Shown: in pieces, positions 48,677 to 57,367 of the stretch
Layout: every line of letters starts with the position of its first letter
Position numbering within the stretch: position 1 is the first letter of the stretch
NCBI GenBank assembly: GCA_018266795.1
Contig: JAFDZV010000019.1
Coordinates: 214,901-278,900 of the forward strand
Reading direction: 5' to 3'
DNA length: 64,000 bases
DNA from: Bacteroidota bacterium
GTDB taxonomy: Bacteria > Bacteroidota > Ignavibacteria > OLB7
Position numbers and translations under genes: made by a program
Notes under the pieces: generated by a model
Seen by the model: only the letters and a program-made list of their open reading frames with translations
Told to the model about the DNA's origin: nothing
The model's database searches: none

Positions 48677-50362
48677 CTACTTCGCCCGCCCGGCCGCCTT
48701 CTTCGATCCCGCTTTTGCGGCCGCGGATCCCTTCTTCGCCGGCAGGCGCTTGGCAGCAGGCGCCTTCTTCGAACCGCTTCCGATGCCCCGGGCAGCGCCA
48801 CGAGCGCCGCCGATCTTGGTGGCAACGGACTTGGCCTGCAGGAAGAGAAGCAGGTAGTCGCGGCCGCCGGCCTTGGAGTCCGTACCGGAAAGATTGAAGC
48901 CGCCGAACGGATGCACGCCCACGAGCGCGCCCGTGCACTTGCGGTTCAGATAGAGATTGCCCACGAAGAATTCGCGCGAGGCACGCTCCAGCTTCTCCGC
49001 GTTCTCCGAGTAGACGGCACCGGTGAGTCCGTAGGGTGAGTTGTTCGCGATCTGCAGGGCGTGATCGAAGTTCTTCGCCTTCACCACCGCAAGCACCGGC
49101 CCGAAGATCTCCTCCTGTTCGATGCGCGCGCCGGCCGGAACGTCCACGAATACGGTGGGCTGAATGAACCAGCCCGGCCCATCCGCAGGGCCGCCGCCGT
49201 TCAGGAGACGTCCCTCCTTCTTCCCCACTTCGATGTAGTTCAGGATTCCCTTGTACGCGCGCTCGCTGGAGACCGGCCCCATGTAGACGTTCTCCTTCGG
49301 GTCGCCGATCTGGATCCTCGCAACACGCTCCTGAAGCTTGGCAACGAACTCGTCGTACACCTTCGCGTCCACGATGGCGCGCGAGCAGGCAGAGCACTTC
49401 TGCCCCTGGAATCCGAACGCCGAGACGGCAACGCCTTCAACGGCCATATCCACGTCGGCATCGGAATCCACGATGATCGCATCCTTGCCCCCCATCTCCG
49501 CAACCACACGCTTCAGCCAGAGCTGATTCTCCGGCGTGCGGGCGGCACGCTCGTTGATGCGCTTGCCTACTGCGGCGGATCCGGTGAAGGAGATGAACCG
49601 CACCTGCGGGTGATCGACCATGAAGTCGCCGATCTCGCCGCCGTGCCCCGGAACGAAGTTCACGACTCCTTTCGGGACACCAACCTCGGTGAGGATCTCC
49701 ACCAGCAGCCACGCCATCATCGGCGAATCACTCGAGGGCTTCAGCACAACGGTGTTGCCGGTAACGATCGCAGCAGTGGTCATGCCTGCGGTGATGGCGA
49801 AGGGAAAATTCCACGGCGGGATCACCGCGCCAACACCGAGCGGGAGATACACCAGCTGGTTCACCTCACCCGGGTACTGCAGCGGCTGCTCCGGACTTGC
49901 ATAGCGAAGCATCTCTCGCCCGTAGTACTCGAGGAAGTCGATCGCCTCGGCAGTGTCGGCGTCTGCCTCGGCATAGTTCTTTCCAACCTCGCTGATCATC
50001 CAGGCGTTGATCTCGAGACGCCGCTCACGCATCCGCTCCGCTGCCCTGAACAGATACTCGGCACGCTCTTCGGCCGGGACCCTGCTCCACGATTCGAAGG
50101 CCTTCTGCGCCGCCTGGATTGCAGACTCCGCATGCTCGCGCGACGCGAGATGAAAGTGCCCCACAACCTCAGCGATGCATGCCGGGTTCAGCGAGTCGAT
50201 CGTGTCGCCGGTCTTGATCTTCCGGCCGCCGACGATGATCGGATATTCCTTCGCGAACTTCTTGCGCACCTTCGCAAGCGCTTCCTGCTGCTGACGTCTG
50301 ACGGATGGATTGTTGAAGTCGAGATAGCTGGTTGGAGCGTACGGTTTGAGCTTCTTCGCCAT
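48677..50362 (-). CDS. L-glutamate gamma-semialdehyde (P5C) dehydrogenase with basic C-terminal tail
   Basis: The 561-residue protein oxidises proline-derived P5C/glutamate semialdehyde to glutamate. It matches the single-function P5CDH class: PPWNFPFAITAGMTTAA, VVAEMGGKDAIIVDSDAD with the general-base Glu, FGFQGQKCSACSRAIV with the nucleophile Cys, and the end VGVHPFGGFNLSGTDSKAGG. Family members usually end near residue 515. Here some 45 more residues follow, rich in Lys, Ala and Gly (SKKAPAAKRLPAKKGSAAAK), like a histone H1-type tail. Proline dehydrogenase is not in this window. ATG at 50362 is firm. Confidence 0.9.
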   Translation of the reverse strand: MAKKLKPYAPTSYLDFNNPSVRRQQQEALAKVRKKFAKEYPIIVGGRKIKTGDTIDSLNPACIAEVVGHFHLASREHAESAIQAAQKAFESWSRVPAEERAEYLFRAAERMRERRLEINAWMISEVGKNYAEADADTAEAIDFLEYYGREMLRYASPEQPLQYPGEVNQLVYLPLGVGAVIPPWNFPFAITAGMTTAAIVTGNTVVLKPSSDSPMMAWLLVEILTEVGVPKGVVNFVPGHGGEIGDFMVDHPQVRFISFTGSAAVGKRINERAARTPENQLWLKRVVAEMGGKDAIIVDSDADVDMAVEGVAVSAFGFQGQKCSACSRAIVDAKVYDEFVAKLQERVARIQIGDPKENVYMGPVSSERAYKGILNYIEVGKKEGRLLNGGGPADGPGWFIQPTVFVDVPAGARIEQEEIFGPVLAVVKAKNFDHALQIANNSPYGLTGAVYSENAEKLERASREFFVGNLYLNRKCTGALVGVHPFGGFNLSGTDSKAGGRDYLLLFLQAKSVATKIGGARGAARGIGSGSKKAPAAKRLPAKKGSAAAKAGSKKAAGRAK

Positions 50363-50464
50363 GGGATGTCGCGGGCTTACTGATTCGAAAGGGTTTGGAA
50401 CAGCAGCGCAAAGTTAGCAGAACGCGCCGCATGCTCCGTAATGCAAAGTGTGAGACGCGTTGCA

Positions 50465-50562
50465 GGTTATGGGTTATGAGGGTAACTGGGGGGTACGCAT
50501 TGCGGACGTGAGCCATCACCCCATCACTCATAACGCTACACTCATAACGCATCACCCATCAC
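50465..50562. repeat. Inverted pair of heptamer arrays (GGTTATG type)
   Basis: Four 7-base words (GGTTATG, GGTTATG, AGGGTAA, CTGGGGG) fill 50465-50492. Seven words of the opposite sense (CATCACC, CCATCAC, TCATAAC, GCTACAC, TCATAAC, GCATCAC, CCATCAC) fill 50514-50562. GTTATGAG at 50473-50480 is the reverse complement of CTCATAAC at 50527-50534 and 50541-50548. The right array ends 8 bases from the 3' end of the GH3 gene. Confidence 0.75.
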
Positions 50563-50569
50563 TCCTATT

Positions 50570-52069
50570 TCACTTCGTGGCCCGCGCCAGCGCTTCGATC
50601 GACGCGGCCAGGCTGGCGGAGCTGGCGGAGAAGGTGTCGATGCGGACGCTCGGCTCCGCATCGCGAAGCAGATACGGATTGCCGAAGCTGATCAGGATCG
50701 CAGGCCGGCCGAGCGCGCGATCGGCAATCTCGCGTTGTGCGGAGCTCAGGCCAACCGTTCCCGCATAGCCGCGCGGCTTTACGAAGAGCGCCATCATCAC
50801 GGAAGCCGCGCCGTCGATCATCTCCATGATCTCGCAGACGCGCTCGGGCGCAACGTCCGGCGTCACCACAACAGCATGCGCCTCCCCCTTGTGCCAGTCC
50901 GCAACGTGACGAAGCCACTCCTCCGCCTTGTCGTTCTCCGGCGTATCCACCATCGCAACGATCACCAGCGGTTCGGCCAGGTTGCGCAACCGGCCGGATG
51001 TGGAGATGGAGCGCCGCGCCGCTTCCAGCGCGATCAGATCGTGACCGCGCCAAGTCAGACTCTGCGTCTGCACGTCATCCTGAAATGCGGCCGCCCATTT
51101 CCGCATGGCGCCGATGCGCGACGAGGAATCGCGCAGCCGGCTTACCGTGATTCGCTTTGCGGAGAACGCGGCAACGAGAGCTTCGTAGGCGGCAACCGGA
51201 TCGGCTGGAATGCAGAGCACGTCCACACCGGCATGATAGGCCATCAACGCCGCCTCGCCCGCACCGTATGTATCGGTGATGGCATTCATGTCCAGCGCAT
51301 CGGTGACGATCACGCCGTCGAATCCGAGCTCCAGCCGGAGCACGTTGCGCGTGATCGCCTCGGAGAGCGACGCCGGCAGACCGCTCGGGTCCAGCGCGGG
51401 AACGCCGATATGGCCAACCATGATGGAGCGTACGCCGTTGCGGACGGCATTGCGGAACGGAAGCAGTTCCACACTGTTCAATCGCCTCCGGTCAGCATCA
51501 AGAACGGCGAGCTGGCTGTGCGTGTCCACGCTGGTATCACCATGCCCCGGGAAGTGCTTCGCGCACGCCGCCACGCCGCCGTCCTGCATCCCCTGCACGT
51601 AGGCATGAACGTGATCGGAGACCAGTTCCGGCGATTCGCCGAACGCGCGGACGTTGATGATCGGGTTCTCGGGGTTGGTGTTGATGTCTGCAACGGGAGC
51701 AAAGTTCCAGTGGAGGCCGATCGAGCGCATCTCGCGCGCGATGCTTCGAGCCACGGAGTACGTGGTGGAGACATCGCGCGAGTTGCCGAGCGCCATCATG
51801 CTCGGGAACTGGGTTCCTCCGGAGAAGCGCATCGTAACCCCATCCTCGCAATCGGCTGCGAAGAGCAGGGCTCCGCCGCTGCGCGAGCGAAGTTCTGCCA
51901 GCACGTTCTGCACTGTTTCAACGGAGCCATCGAACACCACAAAGCCCCCCACCATCCGGTTGTCCACCAACCGGTTGATATCGTCGCGGTAGGAACCGTC
52001 GTTGTTGTACTGATTGCAGTTGAGGCGCGGAAAGATCGACTGCGCCAGCAGTTGATTGTGTTCAACCAT
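50570..52069 (-). CDS. Glycoside hydrolase family 3 (beta-N-acetylhexosaminidase-like)
   Basis: The 499-residue protein is a two-domain GH3 enzyme without a signal peptide. ACAKHFPGHGDTSVDTH carries the loop with the general acid/base His-Asp of NagZ-type enzymes, and DGVIVTDALDM contains the nucleophile Asp. It should remove beta-GlcNAc from muropeptides or similar glycans. NagZ itself is usually one domain of ~340 residues; the extra C-terminal domain (VIVAMVDTPENDKAEEW, PAILISFGNPYLL) is common in Bacteroidota forms. Cytosolic location and substrate are inferred. Confidence 0.9.
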   Translation of the reverse strand: MVEHNQLLAQSIFPRLNCNQYNNDGSYRDDINRLVDNRMVGGFVVFDGSVETVQNVLAELRSRSGGALLFAADCEDGVTMRFSGGTQFPSMMALGNSRDVSTTYSVARSIAREMRSIGLHWNFAPVADINTNPENPIINVRAFGESPELVSDHVHAYVQGMQDGGVAACAKHFPGHGDTSVDTHSQLAVLDADRRRLNSVELLPFRNAVRNGVRSIMVGHIGVPALDPSGLPASLSEAITRNVLRLELGFDGVIVTDALDMNAITDTYGAGEAALMAYHAGVDVLCIPADPVAAYEALVAAFSAKRITVSRLRDSSSRIGAMRKWAAAFQDDVQTQSLTWRGHDLIALEAARRSISTSGRLRNLAEPLVIVAMVDTPENDKAEEWLRHVADWHKGEAHAVVVTPDVAPERVCEIMEMIDGAASVMMALFVKPRGYAGTVGLSSAQREIADRALGRPAILISFGNPYLLRDAEPSVRIDTFSASSASLAASIEALARATK

Positions 52070-52409
52070 GGAATGCGTGATTCAATGCGGATCGCTCGAG
52101 CATGCCGCGTCGCCTTCGCGAACGCAGGGCATGATACTACTACTGACGGCAAATCGCGCCCAACGGTAACGCGGGGGCCCGGCCCCCGCGGCGATTGCCG
52201 CTCCCGTTGATATACCCGGGCGGCGGAAAATGTTACGCCACGGATCCGAATGACCGGCCAAGCTACGCAGGCACGTTCTGCCCGTGCCCGTGTAGATAGT
52301 AACGGAACGTCAGCACCGGCAGGCTGGAAACCTATCGAGCGTTGTAACCCGTCCCCTTTTTGTATATTTGCGGTCTTCTCGACATTTCAGGACATACTGC
52401 AGGACACGT
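52070..52409. other. Divergent intergenic region between GH3 gene and glgA
   Basis: The 340-base spacer holds the putative glgA promoter (listed separately) and a GC-only hairpin at 52170-52190 (CGCGGGGG paired with CCCCCGCG). No gene is seen. Confidence 0.5.
52342..52370 (+). promoter_or_regulatory. Putative Bacteroidota-type promoter of glgA
   Basis: TTG at 52342-52344 is followed after 18 bases by TATATTTG at 52363-52370, a perfect match to the -7 consensus TAnnTTTG of Bacteroidota. The glgA ATG is 40 bases further on. Confidence 0.6.
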
Positions 52410-53885
52410 ATGGCAAAAAGCCTGAGCATTCTCTTCGTCACGAGTGAAGTAATACCGTTCGCAAAGACAGGAGGACTTGCCGATGTCAGCGCAGCCCTGC
52501 CGCTTGCACTGACCGAGCTCGGGCACGATGTGCGGATCGTGGTTCCGAAGTACGGGACGGTATCGGAGCGGCGAAACCGGATTCACGAGATCAAGCGCCT
52601 GAAGGATATTCCCATCATGGTTGCCGGCGAGGAAACGATGGCAACCGTGAAGAGCTCGCAGGTAGTCAATTCCCGCGCCAAGGTTCAGGTCTATCTCGTC
52701 ACCAACGACAAGTACCTGGAGCCGGTGAAGGGAATCTATCAGAACCCGACCACCGGGAAGGATTTTCCGAACAACGACGAGCGGTTCATCTTCTTCCAGA
52801 AGTCCGTCCTGGAGACCTGCATCCGTCTGGGCTGGCGGCCCGACGTGATTCACTGCAACGACTGGCAGACAGCACTCATCCCTGTGTTCCTGAAGGAACT
52901 GTATGCGAAGGACAACTTCTTCGCACATACGCGTGTAGTGTTCACGATGCACAATCTGGCGTATCAGGGAAGCTTCCCCGCCTCCACCTTCGAGAAGACA
53001 GGCCTTTCGCCGAAGCTCTTCGCCGGCAACGGCCTCGAGCATGGCGGCAATATCAACTTCATGAAGGCGGGCATCGTCTATGCCGATGCCGTCTCCACGG
53101 TCTCTCCCACGTACGCCAAGGAAATCCTTACGCCTGCGCACGGCTTCGGATTGGAGGGTGTGCTGAAGAAGCACAAGGAGAAGCTGTTCGGCATAATGAA
53201 CGGCGTGGACACGGAGATCTGGGGTCCGGAGACGGACAAGCTGATCGACACGAAGTACTCCCGCGCCTCACTGGAGGGAAAGTTCGAGAACAAGACCGCG
53301 CTCGCCGCGAAGTTCAACATGGTGGCCGATCTCGACACGCCGATGGTGGGAATGATCGGGCGGATGGTGGCCCAGAAGGGATACGATCTGATCGTGGATG
53401 CGATCGACGAGCTTGCCAAGGCCGGCATTCAGCTGGTGATCATGGGCGAGGGAGAAAAGAAGTATCTGGCTGCGCTGGAGAAGGCGGCGCGCAAGTACAA
53501 GAACATCGGCCTTGTGCCGGGATACGACGAGGAGATGGCCCATCAGATCCAGGCCGGCTCCGACATGCTTCTGATGCCCTCGCAGTTCGAGCCGTGCGGA
53601 TTGAATCAGCTGTACGCGCTCGCCTACGGCACGGTGCCGATCGTGCACCGGACCGGCGGCCTTGCCGATTCCATCGTGGACTACAATCCGAAGAAGGGCG
53701 CCGGCAACGGTTTCGCCTTCACTCAGTACGACACGGCGGGTCTCCTGGAGGCGTTGAAGCGTGCCATTGCGCTCTATCGTGACGAGGAGAAATGGGAGGC
53801 GCTTCTGCAGTCGATCATGGAGGAGGACCACTCCTGGAAGGCATCCGCTGCGGATTACGTGGAGAAGATGTACCGGAAGCCGTAG
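52410..53885 (+). CDS. glgA: Glycogen synthase (ADP-glucose, GT5)
   Basis: It extends alpha-1,4-glucan from ADP-glucose. The 491-residue protein has the GT5 N-terminal AKTGGLADVSAALPLALTEL block (KTGGL binds ADP-glucose), DVIHCNDWQTALIP, and the C-terminal MPSQFEPCGLNQLYALAYGT and VHRTGGLADSI. The ATG at 52410 is preceded by AGGA and a good promoter; 14 further upstream codons are open but skip the known start. No glgB/glgC lie nearby. The gene appears to be a single unit. Confidence 0.96.
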   Translation: MAKSLSILFVTSEVIPFAKTGGLADVSAALPLALTELGHDVRIVVPKYGTVSERRNRIHEIKRLKDIPIMVAGEETMATVKSSQVVNSRAKVQVYLVTNDKYLEPVKGIYQNPTTGKDFPNNDERFIFFQKSVLETCIRLGWRPDVIHCNDWQTALIPVFLKELYAKDNFFAHTRVVFTMHNLAYQGSFPASTFEKTGLSPKLFAGNGLEHGGNINFMKAGIVYADAVSTVSPTYAKEILTPAHGFGLEGVLKKHKEKLFGIMNGVDTEIWGPETDKLIDTKYSRASLEGKFENKTALAAKFNMVADLDTPMVGMIGRMVAQKGYDLIVDAIDELAKAGIQLVIMGEGEKKYLAALEKAARKYKNIGLVPGYDEEMAHQIQAGSDMLLMPSQFEPCGLNQLYALAYGTVPIVHRTGGLADSIVDYNPKKGAGNGFAFTQYDTAGLLEALKRAIALYRDEEKWEALLQSIMEEDHSWKASAADYVEKMYRKP

Positions 53886-54132
53886 ACGGCCCTGCGTTGC
53901 GTTGCCCTTCGTCGTGCGGCGCCGCCCGGTACCGGAGCACGGCGCATCGGTGCGGGCCGCGGAGAACCCGGCGCCTCGCGCGCTCTGCAACACGGCCGCT
54001 TCCGTTCGCCTCCGCGGTTACGTAGTTGCCACCCGGACGTCATACAGCGGAACCCGTTCCGAATCGACGTCCGTTCGTGTGGTACCCGGAACGATCCTTG
54101 CCCTGCATCAACCTGAGCGGTAGCTTCATTGC

Positions 54133-55458
54133 ATGCGATTTAATCCTGTCCGTTTTCTTCTCGGGGCCATCATCCCGGCCGCTCTCGCGGCGTTCGCGAC
54201 CTCGTGCAACGACAACCCCACCACGATCGGTGCGGGCTATCTCTCGCAGAATGTCACGCTCCGCGCGTACACGCTGACCCCCGACGACTACTACATCATG
54301 AGCGGTGTCTCCGCAGCCACCAACGGCTCCGGCGAGACCGGGCTGGGCATGCTCATCGGGCACACCGCCGAGGGAGCAACGGCCCATGGGCTGCTTGCGC
54401 TTACGTCGCAATCGCCAACGATCTCCGGCACCGGTTCCTTCCCCGTCAAGAGCGCCTCGCTCCAGCTCCACACCATGAGCTACCACCTGGTTACCGGCGA
54501 TACGGCCACACGTGACTTCGCGTTCGACGTGGTGGTGCTGGACGAGGTGTTCTCCCTGAATGCAAAGTGGACAGCGGATTTTGCGACGCGAATCGCCAAC
54601 GCCCCTTCGCTCGGAACGTTCACCGGCACCTACACGGACAACCAGGCAATCAGCGTCACGCTGGATCCCACGGCCACACAGAAGTTCCTCCAGGAGTACT
54701 TCCGCTACGATTCCACCAGCACCGGCCCGGAATTCCGGACGCTGAAGACGCTTGCGCTGCGCGCGAAGTCCGACGGCAGAATCATCGCCGGTCTGAACGG
54801 CGTCAACGCCGTGGACGATTCGCTCCGCCCGAAGCTCTCCGTGGTTGCAGCCGACGGCACGCCCGATGACACCACGGTGACGCTCTCGCTGGGCACGTCC
54901 AGCTGGATTGCGGACGCAAAGATGGACTACGGCGTCGGCAAGGTAGCGATCGCATCGGGCCTTCCGGTGCGTACGCTGATTCAGTTCCGGCTTGGCAAGA
55001 TCCCGGCCACCGCAACGATTCACAGTGCGGAGTTCCGCCTTACGGTGGATACCGCACACTCGATCGTTGGTTCGCTCGGCATCCCCTCCTACCTCGTCGG
55101 TTATCTTGCCGTTGATTCATCGATGCGCCCCTCGTACTACCTCGAGTCCGGCATCACGGGAGTCTTTCCGGTAAACCGCGTGACATCCACGGATGCAGGC
55201 GGCGCCAGCATCTTCACGAACACGTTCCGCTTCACCACGCTGGCGCCGATCATCAACAGCTGGCTGCGCAACTCGCGCGGCGTTCCGGGATACACGAACG
55301 ATGGCATCATCCTTGCCTTCAACCGTACCGTCACGTCGCAGGCGAACCTGGAAACGGCCACCCTGGATCGTCTGGTATTCTATGGATTGGACGAACCGGA
55401 CTCCACGAAGCGTCCGAACATTACCATCTACTACTCGTTGCAGACCGATGCGAACTAA
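54133..55458 (+). CDS. Lipoprotein, DUF4270-like
   Basis: The 441-residue protein has a signal with lipobox (AFATSC, Cys 25), followed by NDNPTTIGAGYLSQN, which resembles the CDxxPxxIGxxLL start of DUF4270 lipoproteins of Bacteroidota. The body is beta-rich with two similar halves containing VKSASLQLHTMSYHL and IHSAEFRLTVDTAHSI (DNRLRE-like lectin-fold strands). It should lie on the cell surface or in the periplasm. Its end overlaps the next gene's start by 11 bases, so it forms a unit with the beta-barrel protein at 55448. Function is unknown. Confidence 0.8.
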   Translation: MRFNPVRFLLGAIIPAALAAFATSCNDNPTTIGAGYLSQNVTLRAYTLTPDDYYIMSGVSAATNGSGETGLGMLIGHTAEGATAHGLLALTSQSPTISGTGSFPVKSASLQLHTMSYHLVTGDTATRDFAFDVVVLDEVFSLNAKWTADFATRIANAPSLGTFTGTYTDNQAISVTLDPTATQKFLQEYFRYDSTSTGPEFRTLKTLALRAKSDGRIIAGLNGVNAVDDSLRPKLSVVAADGTPDDTTVTLSLGTSSWIADAKMDYGVGKVAIASGLPVRTLIQFRLGKIPATATIHSAEFRLTVDTAHSIVGSLGIPSYLVGYLAVDSSMRPSYYLESGITGVFPVNRVTSTDAGGASIFTNTFRFTTLAPIINSWLRNSRGVPGYTNDGIILAFNRTVTSQANLETATLDRLVFYGLDEPDSTKRPNITIYYSLQTDAN

Positions 55459-56722
55459 CCGGCGAATCGCTTCAGTGCACACGTTGTGCCTCGTGCCGCT
55501 GATGCTTGCTGCATGTGTGGTTCCGCTCGCTGCGCAATCGAGCGGTGGAAGCACTTATTCGATCTTCAACATCGGCGACCTGCAGATGGGGACCACGGCC
55601 TCCGCTGCGGGACGTGCCGGGGTCGAGACGGCAGTGCCCAGCAACACGATCATCAATTCGCTGAACCCGGCCGGGTGGCAGGATCTGCATGTGGTCACGC
55701 TGCAGGCCGGGATGAACTTCGAGCAGTATCGTGTCTCCGACGGGAACACGTCCATCTACCAGAACAACAGCAAGCTGCAGAACTTCGCCGCCTGCTTCCC
55801 GTGGTCCGAGGCGCTTGGCGGAACGGTGGCATTCTCCGTGCATCCGTATTCCACGGTGACATACCGCACGTTGGTGCAGACGCCCGTGAACACCGGCGAT
55901 TCCAACACCACGATGCAGTCCACGTACGGCGGGCACGGCGGCATCTCCGAGGCTCTGGTGGGTTCGTCCATCCGCCCGTTCCCATGGCTCGCGCTGGGTG
56001 CAACGGCCGATCTCTACTTCGGCTCGATCACGAGCACGACGAACGTCTCCTTCAGCGATCCGAATCTCAACACGGCGAACTACCAGACAACGCAGCGCTA
56101 CGTTGGCTTCGGCGGCCGCTTCGGCGTTCAGGCGAAGCCGTTCGAGGAGCTGCGTCTGGGCGCGGTGTACGAAACCGGCGGCAGGCTGAACCGCCAGTCC
56201 GTGGTGAGCACCACGGTTCAGGACAACGGGAATCAGTTCTACGACACGCTCGCCAACTCGGAGCAGGATGTGAACCTTCCCGCCCGCATCACGTTTGGAG
56301 CCGCAGTGATTACCGGACGGTTTCTGTTGTCGTCCGATGTCAGCATGCAGTCGTGGAGCCGCACGGAGTTCCCGAACGCGCGCAACGCCGCCCGCTATGC
56401 CGTTGGCGTCGATCGCCTTGCCAGCACGTCGTTGAACGCAAGCGGTTTGGACCGCTGGGCATTCCGCATGGGAGCCTACTACGACCAGACCTATTACCAG
56501 CCGGGGACTGCGGACGGCATCGATCAGATGGGTGTCACGCTCGGCCTTCGCTGCCCGCTCAGCACCATGAGCGCAACAAACAACTCCAACACCGCCATCG
56601 ACGTGGCGCTCGAGTTCGGGCAGCGCGGCAAGACCGTTGGCGGTCTGACCAAGGAGACGTTCGGCAAGCTGTCGCTTCAGCTCTCGGTGAGCGAGCTCTG
56701 GTTTGTTCGTTCACGGAGATAG
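55448..56722 (+). CDS. Outer-membrane beta-barrel protein (FadL/PorV-like)
   Basis: The 424-residue protein has a signal peptide (cut near AAQ at about residue 30). It begins with the block YSIFNIGDLQMGTTASAAGR and NTIINSLNPAGWQDL typical of OmpP1/FadL-like barrels of Bacteroidota, then has many amphipathic strands with Gly-rich turns. Family members carry hydrophobic molecules or, in some species, form scaffolds for T9SS cargo. The start at 55448 overlaps the lipoprotein gene by 11 bases. ispF starts 4 bases after the stop, with its ribosome site inside this gene's end. Confidence 0.82.
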   Translation: MRTNRRIASVHTLCLVPLMLAACVVPLAAQSSGGSTYSIFNIGDLQMGTTASAAGRAGVETAVPSNTIINSLNPAGWQDLHVVTLQAGMNFEQYRVSDGNTSIYQNNSKLQNFAACFPWSEALGGTVAFSVHPYSTVTYRTLVQTPVNTGDSNTTMQSTYGGHGGISEALVGSSIRPFPWLALGATADLYFGSITSTTNVSFSDPNLNTANYQTTQRYVGFGGRFGVQAKPFEELRLGAVYETGGRLNRQSVVSTTVQDNGNQFYDTLANSEQDVNLPARITFGAAVITGRFLLSSDVSMQSWSRTEFPNARNAARYAVGVDRLASTSLNASGLDRWAFRMGAYYDQTYYQPGTADGIDQMGVTLGLRCPLSTMSATNNSNTAIDVALEFGQRGKTVGGLTKETFGKLSLQLSVSELWFVRSRR

Positions 56723-56726
56723 CCCC

Positions 56727-57203
56727 ATGTACGTCGGGTTCGGTTACGACATCCATCGATTGGAACGCGGGCTCCCCATGCGCCTGGGCGGGGTGGACAT
56801 CCCCACGGCGGAGCAGGGGCCGGTGGCGCATTCGGACGGAGACGTGCTGCTGCACGCGTTGTGCGACGCACTGCTGGGCGCCGTGGCGCTCGGCGATATC
56901 GGCCGCCACTTCCCCGATACCGATCCCGCCTATCGAGGCACCGACTCGGCTGCGCTCCTGCAGCGTGTGGTGGCTCTGCTCGCCGAAACGGGAATGCGGC
57001 CGCGCAACATCGACTGCATGGTGCTGCTGGAGGCGCCGAAGATCGCACCGTATCGCGAGGCGATGCGCGATGCGATCGCCCGGGCAACCGGCCTTCCGGT
57101 TGAGCGGATCTCCGTGAAGGCCACCACGAGCGAAGGGCTGGGGCCCATCGGCGCGCGCGAGGGAATCGCCGCATATGCCGTTGCAACTGTGGAGCCGCTG
57201 TAA
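56727..57203 (+). CDS. ispF: 2-C-methyl-D-erythritol 2,4-cyclodiphosphate synthase
   Basis: It forms MEcPP in the non-mevalonate isoprenoid route. The 158-residue protein starts with the metal ligands D8 and H10 (GFGYDIHRL) and has HSDGDVLLHALCDALLGA with H43, DIGRHFPDTDP and SVKATTSEGLGPIGAREGIAA. GGAG precedes the ATG at 56727, and an upstream start at 56703 overlapping the barrel gene is ignored. It is sandwiched between envelope genes and a histidine kinase, which does not itself imply a shared function. Confidence 0.97.
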   Translation: MYVGFGYDIHRLERGLPMRLGGVDIPTAEQGPVAHSDGDVLLHALCDALLGAVALGDIGRHFPDTDPAYRGTDSAALLQRVVALLAETGMRPRNIDCMVLLEAPKIAPYREAMRDAIARATGLPVERISVKATTSEGLGPIGAREGIAAYAVATVEPL

Positions 57204-57367
57204 AAACCGCCGATCTTCTCGTAGCTTCCGTGCGGACGCCGACGGCGGAAACGCCTCGGGCGGAAGGATCGCGGGCGAAGCGCCACGGGCGGAAACGCCG
57301 CCCGGTCTCCATCGAAGCAGTTCCCGGCTCTCCGGCCCCCCGCGCCCGTGAACGTCGCAACACACAC

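Noticed and set aside
52170-52190. GC-only hairpin as a terminator
   Set aside because: It sits in a divergent intergenic region, not at a gene 3' end; role unclear.
57230-57367. Longer N-terminus of the histidine kinase from a GTG at 57230
   Set aside because: These 46 codons are Arg/Pro-rich, contain short GGGCGGAA repeats, and would place the signal segment far inside the protein.
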